Positions 36,011-45,361 of a stretch of DNA of 64,000 nt are shown in pieces; position 1 is the first letter of the stretch, and each line of letters opens with the position of its first letter. A program made the translations under genes and the position numbers. The notes under the pieces were generated by a model that ran no database searches, had not been told where the DNA came from, and was given only the letters and a program-made list of their open reading frames with translations. The stretch is from Bifidobacterium saguini DSM 23967 (GTDB taxonomy: Bacteria > Actinomycetota > Actinomycetes > Actinomycetales > Bifidobacteriaceae): positions 124,001 through 188,000 of the forward strand of contig NZ_JGZN01000003.1 in NCBI RefSeq assembly GCF_000741715.1. The letters are read 5' to 3'.

Positions 36011-36493
36011 ATGCCTAATACATATATCCGATCTTTGGCCGACATAAGCGAAGATGGCAGATACCGATATGAACTTAGTCGTACATGGGATGATGCGTTG
36101 CCATCCATCGCATTCATTTTGCTGAACCCATCGACTGCAGATGCATATACTGATGACCGTACAGTAGAGCATTGTGTTGCATATGCGAGGCGATGGGGAT
36201 ACGGGACCGTCAGCATGTACAACCTCTACGCGTATAGGACAACGTATCCTAAAGAACTTGAAGCACAAGGCTTTCCTATTGGACCCCAAAATGATGAAAT
36301 CCTAAAATCTGTGGCCGCGAGTGGGATTCGTATCATTGTTGCATGGGGCAATAATGCTCCTGCCGAACGAATTAATGCGGTTATGGCAATCATCGGACGT
36401 CCTGTCGAATGCCTCGGAATCAACAAGAATGGAAGTCCTAAACACCCTTCACGTCTTTCTTACAACCTTCAGCCGCAAGCGTGGCCTTACTAG
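36011..36493 (+). CDS. DUF1643 protein
   Basis: 160 residues matching the DUF1643 pattern: FILLNPSTADAYTDDRTVEH near residue 40, YARRWGYGTVSMYNLYAYR, then IVAWGNNA and the closing GSPKHPSRL. The function is unknown, and the family is often found on mobile DNA. GAGGAGG at about 35991 is rather far upstream (13 bases), so GTG 35987 or another start is possible. Base composition is lower in GC than its neighbours, and a strong terminator follows. It looks like an isolated acquired gene (inference). Confidence 0.75.
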   Translation: MPNTYIRSLADISEDGRYRYELSRTWDDALPSIAFILLNPSTADAYTDDRTVEHCVAYARRWGYGTVSMYNLYAYRTTYPKELEAQGFPIGPQNDEILKSVAASGIRIIVAWGNNAPAERINAVMAIIGRPVECLGINKNGSPKHPSRLSYNLQPQAWPY

Positions 36494-36519
36494 GCTGGAT
36501 AAGCCAACAATGAAACAGC

Positions 36520-36565
36520 AATAGGGGAGGGGCTTCCGCATAAGTGGAAGACCCTCCCCTATTTA
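36520..36565. terminator. Bidirectional terminator between DUF1643 gene and purL
   Basis: AATAGGGGAGGG (36520-36531) pairs with CCCTCCCCTATT (36552-36563), with an inner CTTCC/GGAAG stem and TTT after it. Confidence 0.9.
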
Positions 36566-36593
36566 CTCGCATCGACTGAATAGTCGTGATTGC

Positions 36594-39500
36594 TTACGCG
36601 GCGAAGTACTCCACGCCGGCTTCGAAGATCGGCTGGTACTTATCGCCGGGCACGTTCACGTACAGGCCGTTGCCGGAACGCTCGGAGTGACCCATCTTGC
36701 CGAACACGCGGCCGTCTGGGCTGGTGATGCCTTCGATGGCCAGGAGCGAACCGTTCGGGTTCACGTCGAGATCCATGCCGGGCACGCCCGCCTCATTCAC
36801 GTACTGGGTGGCGATCTGGCCGTTAGCCTTGAGCTGAGACAGCACCTCGTCGGAGGCCACGAAACGGCCTTCGCCGTGGGAGATGGCCACGGTGTGCACA
36901 TCGCCGACCGAGGTCTTGGACAGCCACGGAGACAGGTCAGAGGCCACGCGCGTACGCACCAGGCGGCTCTGGTGGCGGCCGATGGTGTTGAACGTCAGCG
37001 TCGGGCATTCGGCGGTCATCGGCACGATGTCGCCGAACGGCACCAGACCCAGCTTGATCAGCGCCTGGAAACCGTTGCAGATGCCGAGCATCAGGCCATC
37101 GCGGTTCTTCAGCAGGTCGCGCACCGCTTCGGTGACGGCCGGAGCGCGGAAGAACGCGGTGATGAACTTGGCGGAACCGTCCGGCTCATCACCACCGGAG
37201 AAACCGCCAGGGATCATCACGATCTGGCTCTTGTTGATTTCCTCAACCAGAGCGGCGGTGGATTCGGCCACAGCGGCCGGAGTCAGATTGTTGATCACCA
37301 GGGTATGAGCCTCGGCGCCAGCGCGCTCGAAAGCGGCAGCGGAATCATATTCGCAGTTGTTGCCAGGGAACACCGGAATAATGACGCGCGGCTTAGCCAC
37401 ACCAGTACCCGTGTACACGGTCTTCTTGATGCCAGCGGATTCAGTATGGAAATCAACGGTTTCCACAGTCTGATCCTTCTCAGCACCCTTAGAACGATAC
37501 GGGAACACGGATTCGATGCCGCTCTCCCAAGCGTTTTGCAGTTCGTTCAGGAAGATGGTCTGGCCAGCTGCGGTGAACGCGTAGGACTCAGTGGTCACAC
37601 CGATCTCGCCCACTTCAACTAGGTTGGAGACAGCCGGAATCTTCTCGTTATCCTTCAGCTCCACGATGAAGGAACCGTAAGCCGGAGTGAACAGATCATC
37701 CAGGCTGATGCCATCGTTCAGCGAGACGCCGATGCCATTGCCCACAGTCATCTTGAACAGAGCCTCAGCCGTGCCACCGTAACCCGGAGTGGAAACAGCC
37801 AGAGCAGTGTGGAAGTCGGTGAGCTCCTCAACCAGCGAGAATGCATCGAGCAGCGCATCCTTATCCGGAGTCAGGCCATCGGCCAGGTAACGCGGAGCAA
37901 TACGCACGATGCGGTGGCCGGCACCCTTGAACTCAGGGGAGGTGGCGCGCTTCATGTTGCCCACGGCCACAGCGAAGGAAATCAGTGTCGGCGGCACATC
38001 CAGATTCTCGAAGGAACCGGACATGGAATCCTTACCGCCGATAGCGCCAGCACCGAGATCGACCTGAGCCATCAGAGCGCCAAGCACGGCAGCGGTGGGC
38101 TTGCCCCAACGTTCCGGCTCGTCACGCAGCTTCTCGAAGTACTCCTGGAAGCTCAGGTAAGCCTTCTCATGTTCGAAGCCAGCGGCGACCAGCTTGGCCA
38201 GTGACTCGACCACAGACAGGTAAGCACCAGTGAACTGGTTCTTCTCCATAATGTACGGGTTGAAGCCCCATGCCATAGCGGAAGCGGTGGTGGTTTCGCC
38301 GAACACCGGGAACTTGGCCACCATGGCCTCATTCGGGGTAAGCTGCTTGACGCCGCCGAACGGCATCAGCACAGTGCCGGCGCCGATGGTGGAATCGAAA
38401 CGCTCGGACAGGCCCTTGTTGGAAGCCACGTTCAAATCGGTGACCAGGGCGTGCATGCGCTCAGACAGGGAACCGGTGGTCCAAGCGGACGGCACAGCGT
38501 AAGCCTGCTGGGCTTCCACGTGCACGATCTGATGCTTGGAAGCACCGTTGGAGGCCAGGAATTCGCGGGAAAGGTTGACGATTTCGTCGCCATTCCAGGT
38601 CATCACCATGCGAGGATCCTCGGTCACCGTGGCAATCACGGTAGCCTCAAGGTTCTCTTCACGGGCGTAGGAGAGGAACTCGTCCACATCCTCGGCGGCC
38701 ACGTCCACAGCCATACGCTCCTGAGATTCGGAGATGGCCAATTCGGTGCCGTCCAGGCCCTCGTACTTCTTCGGCACGGTGTTCAAGTCCACGAACAGGC
38801 CGTCAGCCAGCTCGCCAACCGCCACAGACACGCCGCCAGCGCCGAAATCGTTGCAGCGCTTGATCAGACGGCATGCGTCGCCGCGGCGGAACAGGCGCTG
38901 CAGCTTGCGCTCCACAGGAGCGTTACCCTTCTGCACTTCAGCGCCATCAAGCTCCAGCGACTCCACATTGTGAGCCTTGGAAGCGCCGGTAGCGCCGCCG
39001 ATGCCATCGCGGCCGGTACGGCCACCCAGCAGGATGATCTTGTCTCCCGGAGCCGGAGTCTCACGGCGCACATGGTCGGCCGGGGTAGCGGCAACCACAG
39101 CACCAACTTCCATGCGCTTGGCCACATAGCCCGGGTGATAGATTTCGTCAACCTGACCGGTAGCCAGACCAATCTGGTTGCCATAAGAGCTATAGCCAGC
39201 GGCGGCAGTGGTCACCAGCTTGCGCTGCGGCAGCTTGCCTTCCAGAGTCTCGGAAACCGGCACAGTCGGATCTGCAGCACCGGTCACGCGCATAGCCTGG
39301 TACACGTAGGAACGGCCGGACAGAGGATCGCGGATGCAGCCGCCGATGCAGGTAGCTGCGCCACCGAACGGTTCAATTTCGGTGGGGTGATTGTGAGTTT
39401 CGTTCTTGAACAGGAACAGCCAATCCTCGTCGTGGCCGTTCACATCAACCTTGACCTTAACGGTGCAGGCGTTGATTTCCTCAGACTCATCGAGACCAGT

Positions 39501-40346
39501 CAGGATGCCGTTCTTCTTCAGCCACTTGGCGCCAATGGTGCCCATATCCATCAGGCACACCGGCTTGGCATCGCGGCCCAGCTCGTGACGCATCTCAAGG
39601 TAACGCTCGAAAGCGGCCTTGACTACGGCATCATCGATGTTCACTTCATCCAGCTCAGTGCCGAACGTGGTGTGGCGGCAGTGATCAGACCAATAGGTGT
39701 CAATCACCTTGATTTCGGTGATAGTAGGCTCGCGGCCTTCCTCGGAGAAGTACTTCTGGCAGAACTCCAGATCGGCGAGATCCATGGCCAAGCCACGCTC
39801 ATCGATGAACTTCTGACCAGCTTCAGCATCCATCTCGTTGAAGCCCTTGATGACTTCCACCTTGCCGGGCACCGGCACCTGAGTCTTCAGGGTTTCCTTG
39901 GTTTCCAGGCTGGCTTCGCGAGCTTCAACCGGGTTGATGACGTAGTGCTTAATGGTTTCCACGTCTGCATCGGTCAAGTCACCTTCGAGCGCGTACACCT
40001 TGGCGGAACGCACGGTCGGGCGCTCACCCTGGGAGATGAGTTGGATGCACTCTGCGGCGGAATCAGCGCGCTGATCGAACTGACCAGGAAGGAATTCGGT
40101 GGCGAACACCTTGGCGTTGCCGAAGTCAGGCAAATCGTAGGAGACGTTGTCCACCTGAGGTTCGCTGAACACGGTGGGCACGGTCTGGTTGAACAGGTCT
40201 TCGGAAATGCCTTCGGCATCGTAACGGTTCACGATGCGCAAATCTGAGAGCCCGCTTACGCCCAGAATGGTCTTCAGCTCGCCGGCGAGCTGCTGTGCCT
40301 CGACATCAAAGCCGGGCTTCTTCTCCACGTATACGCGGAAAACCAT
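36594..40346 (-). CDS. purL: Phosphoribosylformylglycinamidine synthase PurL (large, fused)
   Basis: Single-chain 1250-residue FGAM synthase combining synthetase and glutaminase parts. Synthetase motifs include ETHNHPTEIEPFGGAATCIG and LGGRTGRDGIGGATGA. The C-terminal glutaminase (from about residue 965) shows the Cys nucleophile in LGICNGFQAL and His in VAISHGEGRF. Fused PurL is typical of Bifidobacterium and proteobacteria, so no separate purQ/purS is needed. AAAGAAAGG precedes ATG 40346. It follows purC with a GGCTCCCC hairpin in the gap. Confidence 0.96.
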   Translation of the reverse strand: MVFRVYVEKKPGFDVEAQQLAGELKTILGVSGLSDLRIVNRYDAEGISEDLFNQTVPTVFSEPQVDNVSYDLPDFGNAKVFATEFLPGQFDQRADSAAECIQLISQGERPTVRSAKVYALEGDLTDADVETIKHYVINPVEAREASLETKETLKTQVPVPGKVEVIKGFNEMDAEAGQKFIDERGLAMDLADLEFCQKYFSEEGREPTITEIKVIDTYWSDHCRHTTFGTELDEVNIDDAVVKAAFERYLEMRHELGRDAKPVCLMDMGTIGAKWLKKNGILTGLDESEEINACTVKVKVDVNGHDEDWLFLFKNETHNHPTEIEPFGGAATCIGGCIRDPLSGRSYVYQAMRVTGAADPTVPVSETLEGKLPQRKLVTTAAAGYSSYGNQIGLATGQVDEIYHPGYVAKRMEVGAVVAATPADHVRRETPAPGDKIILLGGRTGRDGIGGATGASKAHNVESLELDGAEVQKGNAPVERKLQRLFRRGDACRLIKRCNDFGAGGVSVAVGELADGLFVDLNTVPKKYEGLDGTELAISESQERMAVDVAAEDVDEFLSYAREENLEATVIATVTEDPRMVMTWNGDEIVNLSREFLASNGASKHQIVHVEAQQAYAVPSAWTTGSLSERMHALVTDLNVASNKGLSERFDSTIGAGTVLMPFGGVKQLTPNEAMVAKFPVFGETTTASAMAWGFNPYIMEKNQFTGAYLSVVESLAKLVAAGFEHEKAYLSFQEYFEKLRDEPERWGKPTAAVLGALMAQVDLGAGAIGGKDSMSGSFENLDVPPTLISFAVAVGNMKRATSPEFKGAGHRIVRIAPRYLADGLTPDKDALLDAFSLVEELTDFHTALAVSTPGYGGTAEALFKMTVGNGIGVSLNDGISLDDLFTPAYGSFIVELKDNEKIPAVSNLVEVGEIGVTTESYAFTAAGQTIFLNELQNAWESGIESVFPYRSKGAEKDQTVETVDFHTESAGIKKTVYTGTGVAKPRVIIPVFPGNNCEYDSAAAFERAGAEAHTLVINNLTPAAVAESTAALVEEINKSQIVMIPGGFSGGDEPDGSAKFITAFFRAPAVTEAVRDLLKNRDGLMLGICNGFQALIKLGLVPFGDIVPMTAECPTLTFNTIGRHQSRLVRTRVASDLSPWLSKTSVGDVHTVAISHGEGRFVASDEVLSQLKANGQIATQYVNEAGVPGMDLDVNPNGSLLAIEGITSPDGRVFGKMGHSERSGNGLYVNVPGDKYQPIFEAGVEYFAA

Positions 40347-40377
40347 GGGAGTCCTTTCTTTTGATTAAAAACAAGTT

Positions 40378-40402
40378 TGGCTCCCCTCTGGAGGGGGAGC
40401 CA
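40378..40402. promoter_or_regulatory. GGCTCCCC hairpin between purC and purL
   Basis: TGGCTCCCC (40378-40386) pairs with GGGGAGCCA (40394-40402), loop TCTGGAG. It is the third copy of the motif found before purM and purD. Confidence 0.55.
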
Positions 40403-40419
40403 GATAATGTGCGAATTAC

Positions 40420-41169
40420 TCAGGCGACTTCGATGCCTTCGGACTTGGCGAGCTCAGCCAAGCGGCCTTCAATCTCTTCGTAAGCCGGGATGATGGAACC
40501 CAGACCACGGCGGAACAGGTCCTTGTCAAGGTGCTCAACCTTGTCAGAGTGGTCGCGCTGATCCCACAGGCGGCAGGAATCCGGGGTGATTTCATCGGCC
40601 AGCAGCAGGGTGCCATCGGAAGCGCGGCCCATTTCGATCTTGAAGTCCACGAGCTTGACATCAATCTTGGCGAAGATATCAATCAAAGCCTCGTTAATCT
40701 TGCGGGCCAGTGGAGCGATCTCGGCGAGATCCTCACGGGTGCACACGCCCAGAGCCACCAGATCATCATCGTTCACGAACGGATCGTGCAGGTCATCGTT
40801 CTTCAGGAAATATTCGAGCACTGGCTCCTTGAGCGGCAGGCCTTCCTCAACTCCCAAACGAGAGCAGAAATGGCCGGCGGCAGTGTTACGCAGCACAATT
40901 TCCAGCGGGAACATGTCCATCTTGCGCACCAGCTGTGCAGTGTCGTTCACACGCTTGACGAGGTGGCTGTTGATGCCGCGAGCCTTGAGCAGATCGAAAA
41001 TGATGGTGGTGATGAGATTGTTCAGACGGCCCTTGCCGGTGAAATCTTCTTTTTTCTCACCGTCGCCAGCGGTGGCGGTGTTCTTGTATTCGACCCACAG
41101 GATGTCGGGATCGTCGGTTGCGTACAGTTGCTTGGCCTTGCCCTCGTAGAGCTTTTCCAGCTTCTCCAT
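40420..41169 (-). CDS. purC: Phosphoribosylaminoimidazole-succinocarboxamide synthase PurC
   Basis: SAICAR synthetase, 249 residues, which adds aspartate to CAIR with ATP. The expected N-terminus is [20 protein letters not shown]. Conserved sites include [26 protein letters not shown], and [15 protein letters not shown] followed by [14 protein letters not shown]. An AAAGG-like ribosome-binding site lies 7 bases before ATG 41169. It is followed by purL and lies 78 bases from the end of purT. Confidence 0.95.
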   Translation of the reverse strand: MEKLEKLYEGKAKQLYATDDPDILWVEYKNTATAGDGEKKEDFTGKGRLNNLITTIIFDLLKARGINSHLVKRVNDTAQLVRKMDMFPLEIVLRNTAAGHFCSRLGVEEGLPLKEPVLEYFLKNDDLHDPFVNDDDLVALGVCTREDLAEIAPLARKINEALIDIFAKIDVKLVDFKIEMGRASDGTLLLADEITPDSCRLWDQRDHSDKVEHLDKDLFRRGLGSIIPAYEEIEGRLAELAKSEGIEVA

Positions 41170-41247
41170 AACTCGCCTTTCAGGAGTGGAATTCTGGGTG
41201 AACTAACGGTAAAAGGGTATCAACGATAGCTGACACTCTTGCAGTTA

Positions 41248-42542
41248 CTACCGCACGGTAATGGTCAGTGCGTCGGCCACGTGGGCGGCTTTGGCACGAG
41301 CGTCGGCCTCATCATCTCCAATGGCTAGTGCAACCGCCATACGACGATGGCCGTGCACTTCAGGCTTGGCGAAGATACGCAAATCAGTGCCCGGCTCCAC
41401 CAGAGCGCCAGCCACATTCGTGAATTCGGCCTCGCCGTCGCCCTCCACCACAATCGCATGGCTGGCGGCAACAGCGTCACTCGGAATCGACAATGCCACA
41501 TGTTCAGCGGTAATCGGCAGGCCCAAAATCGCACGCGCATGCAATGCGAACTCACTCAACCGCTGAGAAGCCATCGTCACCATACCAGTGTCATGCGGTC
41601 GGGGAGAAACCTCGTTGAACAGCACCGAGCCATCAGTCAGCACAAACAGCTCCACGCCAAACACACCCCAGCCGGTTTCCCCAGCGGCCTGAGCGCGAGT
41701 CACCAAGCCTTCCACCGCGCCGCGCGCAATTAATTGAGCCTGAGCCAGCACCACATCAGCCGCAGTGGCCGGCTGCCAGGATTCACGATAATCACCAGAT
41801 TCCTGACGCTGACCAATCGGCGCACATGTCACAATGCCAGCCGAAGAACTTACCGTCAGCACAGTTAGCTCATAATCCAGCGGAGCCAACGCCTCAACAA
41901 TCACGCGAGACACATCGCCTTCATCGGCGGCACGACGGCCTTCCTGAGCCTCAACCCAAGCGGCATCAATCGCATCAGCCGAACGAACCACAGACTGACC
42001 ATGGCCAGACGAGCTCATCACCGGCTTTACCACACACGGGTAACCCACAGCTTCAGCGCCCTCGCGCAGCTCTTCCACAGAACCAGCGAAACGATACGGT
42101 GTAGTCGGCAAACCAAGCTCCTCATGAGCCAGCACGCGCAACCGTTCGCGATCCATGCAAATTGCAGCAATCTCAGCGCTTGGCACTACCTGAGCGCCAG
42201 CTGCAGCCGCTCCGGCTAGCACGTCGGTGGCAATAGCCTCCACTTCCGGCACAATAATATCCGGCTTTATCTCATCGAACAGTGCCTGCAATTCATCAGC
42301 ATTGGCCATATCCAACACGCGATACTCATGCGCCACCTGCTGAGCCGGAGCTCCGGCATAGGAGTCGCGGCGCACACCCAAGCGCCCAAGCGCATCAGCT
42401 CAATGGTGACTTCCTTGCCCAACTCGCCGGAACCCAAAAACAGTACGCGGGTGGCGTGCTTGCCCAGCGGAGTACCAAGCGGACGATGAGCGGCAAAGGA
42501 AACAAGAGAGTTGGCAACAGTATTCACAGCAGTCTCAGTCAT
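41248..42542 (-). pseudogene. purT: Frameshifted formate-dependent GAR transformylase PurT
   Basis: The N-terminus (MTETAVNT to [20 protein letters not shown]) is read from ATG 42542. The rest ([17 protein letters not shown] to the end) is one frame over. A single missing base near 42366-42372 explains the break (G-A-W-V-C-A-x-D-S-Y would be continuous). Downstream parts look intact: the ATP-grasp core KPVMSSSGHGQS and FGVELFVLTDG, then NEVSPRPHDTGMVT. The enzyme makes FGAR from GAR, formate and ATP. If the lesion is real, FGAR synthesis needs PurN elsewhere. A base-calling error is equally possible. Confidence 0.85.
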
Positions 42543-42754
42543 ACCCACATTGTGCCATGCCACACGAATTTTATTGCCTGTAACCTGCCATAAATACTGC
42601 ATATAGACACGCCGTTGCACTGGCACAAGCAGTGCCGTACCTTATCAACTACCGGCCGATTTGTTCAGCGCGGTCGGGCCAACGTTTGAAGGGGAACACT
42701 TGCGAGGCAATGCGCTTGGAAGCTTCGCAAGTGGATGAACGAGGGGGATTGGAC

Positions 42755-43951
42755 ATGCCGGTGCAATACGAGGCACTGATTTCCAAACGAGCGGCCAATC
42801 TGCCGGGTAATCCCTTCGCCGAGGCAGATGCGAGAGTTGCGGCCGCTATCGCTCAAGGTCATGACGTTATTGACTTAAGCAAAGGCAATCCAGACGGGCA
42901 GCCTCCCGTGTTTGTTCAAGATGCACTTGCTGCCGCGGCGCATGACCCATCTGAATTCCGCTACCCTCCGTTTGATGGTTTGCCTCAGTATCTTGACGCT
43001 ATCGCAGGCTGGTATGAGCGTGAGCATGGAGTCAATGTTGATTCTGCCGCCAACCTGCTCGCCACCTCCGGTTCATCAGTAGGCATTGCCACGGTGATTC
43101 AGGCGCTGATTGACCCAGGGGACACGGTGGTGGCGGTGGACCCATACTATCCGCAGTATGAAGGTTCCACAGCGGTTGCGGGCGGTCGATTCGAAACGAT
43201 CCCAGCCAGTGAGTCACATGGTTTTCTGCCTGATTTGGAAGCAGTGGATTCGGCACTGTGGACGCGGGCCAAACTACTGATTTTGAATTACCCCAACAAT
43301 CCGACTGGTGCCGACGCAACCCCTGAACTGTATGCAACTGCTGTGCGGCTGGCTCAGCAGTACGGGTTTATTGTGCTTAATGATTTTGCGTATGCAGGGC
43401 TTGAATTTGGCGGTGCGCGCTCGCTGAGTGTGTTGGAAACTCCGGGTGCTCTTGACGTGGCTTTGGAGTTGGGCTCACTTTCCAAAATGTATATGGTGGC
43501 TGGCTGGCGCGGTGGGTTCGTCGCCGGTAATGCTGATGTGCTGGCTGCGGTCAAGGCCGTGCACCGGCAGACTGCTGTGCTTGCCTCCAGTGTGATTCAG
43601 CATGCAGGAGCCTTGGCATTGAACTCCGACCAGTCCACGGTAGCGGAGCTGGCAGCGCAGTATCAGCATCGTTTCGAAGTAGTGCGCGATGGTCTCAGCG
43701 GTAGTGGTCTGGAAGTCAGCCAATCGCATGGTGGATTATTTGCGTGGGCGCGTGTGCCGGATGATGCCGGCGATTCGGATGCGTTTGTTGACTGGCTGCT
43801 TAAGAATGCCGGTGTGGCTCTGATTCCGGGTTCCTGCTTCGGCACAGTGGGCGATTATTGGGTTCGTATCAGTTTGCTAAGGCATACTGCTGAGCTGTAT
43901 CAGGCTGTTTCGCGAATTCGTCGCGCATTGGAAACTTTGACTAAAAATTAG
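42755..43951 (+). CDS. PLP-dependent aminotransferase, class I/II
   Basis: 398 residues, fold-type I. The PLP lysine is in ELGSLSKMYMVAGWRGGF. Asn/Asp/Tyr cofactor contacts are in LNYPNNPTGA and LNDFAYAGLEFGG, and the C-terminal Arg in DYWVRISLL binds the substrate carboxylate. It resembles N-succinyldiaminopimelate (DapC-like) or aspartate-type aminotransferases. The exact substrate is not determined. GAGGGGG before ATG 42755 sets the start. It stands alone, divergent from purT. Confidence 0.85.
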   Translation: MPVQYEALISKRAANLPGNPFAEADARVAAAIAQGHDVIDLSKGNPDGQPPVFVQDALAAAAHDPSEFRYPPFDGLPQYLDAIAGWYEREHGVNVDSAANLLATSGSSVGIATVIQALIDPGDTVVAVDPYYPQYEGSTAVAGGRFETIPASESHGFLPDLEAVDSALWTRAKLLILNYPNNPTGADATPELYATAVRLAQQYGFIVLNDFAYAGLEFGGARSLSVLETPGALDVALELGSLSKMYMVAGWRGGFVAGNADVLAAVKAVHRQTAVLASSVIQHAGALALNSDQSTVAELAAQYQHRFEVVRDGLSGSGLEVSQSHGGLFAWARVPDDAGDSDAFVDWLLKNAGVALIPGSCFGTVGDYWVRISLLRHTAELYQAVSRIRRALETLTKN

Positions 43952-44047
43952 GCAATGCGCCTTGCAGCACACTATTTTTCGAATGTGTGCTAGCGTTTGC
44001 TCCCGCCACATGCCGGGCGATGTATGGACGTGGCTTAAGATGAGGCA

Positions 44048-45208
44048 ATGCGTGAAAACGGGAGTGAAGAGAGCATTGACCGACCGCTGACTATCGCTTT
44101 GGTGGTGGATACGGTAGGAAATCAGGGCAACGGTACATCGAATTCCGCACTGCAGTGGGCCGCTGAACTTGAACGTCAGGGCCATCATGTGCGATTGGTG
44201 GGAGTCGGTGCTCCCGAATATCCCGCACGAGTGAACAAAGTGCCGCTAGTGTCTTGGGTGGCTTCCAAGCAGCTGATGCAGTTTGCGCAGCCGAGCGATA
44301 CCTTGTTCCGTACTGCTTTCCAAGGCGTGGATGTGGTGCACATTTATATGCCGTTCAAATTCGGCAGGCATGCCGCTAAAGTCGCTCGCCAAATGGGTAT
44401 TCCGGTGACTGCCGGGTTCCATTTGCAGCCTGAAAACGTGTTGTATTCCGCAGGTCCGTTGCGCCATATTCCAGGGGTTTCGAGCTTCTTGTACTGGCTG
44501 TTTAAGCATTGGCTGTACAGGCGCATTGACCATATTCATGTGCCTACTGAAATGACCGCCAGCTTGCTGCGTGCGCATGGGTACAAGGCCAAGCTGCATG
44601 TGATTTCTAATGGATACTCGCCAGCTTATAAGCCGTTGAAGTCGGTTGATCCTGCAGCTCCTACTCCAGTGCCATTCCGCATTATCGCCTCCGGCCGACT
44701 GGCTCGCGAAAAGGATCAGATCACGCTGATTAAAGCAATTTCCATGTCTCGCCATGCTGCGGATATTCAACTGGTGATTGCCGGAACTGGGCCGTTGCGC
44801 CGGTACCTGTCATTCCGTGCTGGGCGACGCTTGGCGCGTAAGGCAGATATTGGTTTCCATAAGCATGCCGAAATGCCGGAATTGCTGCGGTCAGGTGATT
44901 TGTTCGTGCACTGTTCGATTGCGGATATTGAATCCGTAAGCGTTATCGAAGCGATGGCCTGTGGCCTTGTGCCGGTGATTGCCGCTTCCGAATTGTCTGC
45001 GGCAAGCCAGTTTGCGTTGCTGGATGAGTCGCTGTTCCCCGTGCGTGATGCCGCTTTACTGGCGCGTCGCATCGACTGGTGGATTTCACATCAGCAAGAG
45101 CGCGCCGAGTGGAGCGCCAAATACGCTGAGAATACCAAAGCTCATTATTCTGTGGAGGCCTCGGTCCACAAGTTCGTGGACATGGAACGTGAGGCTATCA
45201 GGGAATAG
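44048..45208 (+). CDS. GT4 glycosyltransferase, probably glycolipid synthase
   Basis: 386 residues, GT-B fold. The N-terminal domain begins IALVVDTVGNQGNGTSNSAL. The C-terminal nucleotide-sugar domain shows ASGRLAREKDQITLIKAI, LVIAGTGPLRR and the family EX7E region SIADIESVSVIEAMACG. It resembles diacylglycerol glucosyltransferases and other membrane-associated GT4 enzymes, so a glycolipid or lipoglycan precursor is the likely product (inference). A hairpin covers its stop codon. Confidence 0.82.
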   Translation: MRENGSEESIDRPLTIALVVDTVGNQGNGTSNSALQWAAELERQGHHVRLVGVGAPEYPARVNKVPLVSWVASKQLMQFAQPSDTLFRTAFQGVDVVHIYMPFKFGRHAAKVARQMGIPVTAGFHLQPENVLYSAGPLRHIPGVSSFLYWLFKHWLYRRIDHIHVPTEMTASLLRAHGYKAKLHVISNGYSPAYKPLKSVDPAAPTPVPFRIIASGRLAREKDQITLIKAISMSRHAADIQLVIAGTGPLRRYLSFRAGRRLARKADIGFHKHAEMPELLRSGDLFVHCSIADIESVSVIEAMACGLVPVIAASELSAASQFALLDESLFPVRDAALLARRIDWWISHQQERAEWSAKYAENTKAHYSVEASVHKFVDMEREAIRE

Positions 45209-45216
45209 CCTCACGT
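45187..45216 (+). terminator. Hairpin covering the glycosyltransferase stop codon
   Basis: Perfect 12-bp stem ACGTGAGGCTAT (45187-45198) and ATAGCCTCACGT (45205-45216), 6-base loop, no T run. Confidence 0.55.
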
Positions 45217-45238
45217 GATTGAGTGCTCAATGACCGTG

Positions 45239-45324
45239 GCGGTTGTAATGCACTGTATGCCGGACACGCTCCGGGCCGCTCAGGCCAAGTCTTTACGGTC
45301 CGGCACATAGTGCATTACAACCGC
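45239..45324. repeat. Long imperfect inverted repeat between convergent genes
   Basis: 27-base arms (45239-45265 and 45298-45324) beginning GCGGTTGTAATGCACT, with only two mismatched positions, around a 32-base centre. It lies between the glycosyltransferase (+) and threonine aldolase (-) genes. It may serve as a two-way terminator or be a degenerate mobile repeat. Confidence 0.65.
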
Positions 45325-45361
45325 TACTCCGTTAGTGTCAATGTGTTATTGGTGCGCCTGT

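Noticed and set aside
38451-40247. 598-residue plus-strand frame opposite purL
   Set aside because: Mirror of a strongly biased gene. Repetitive Gly/His/Val composition typical of antisense frames.
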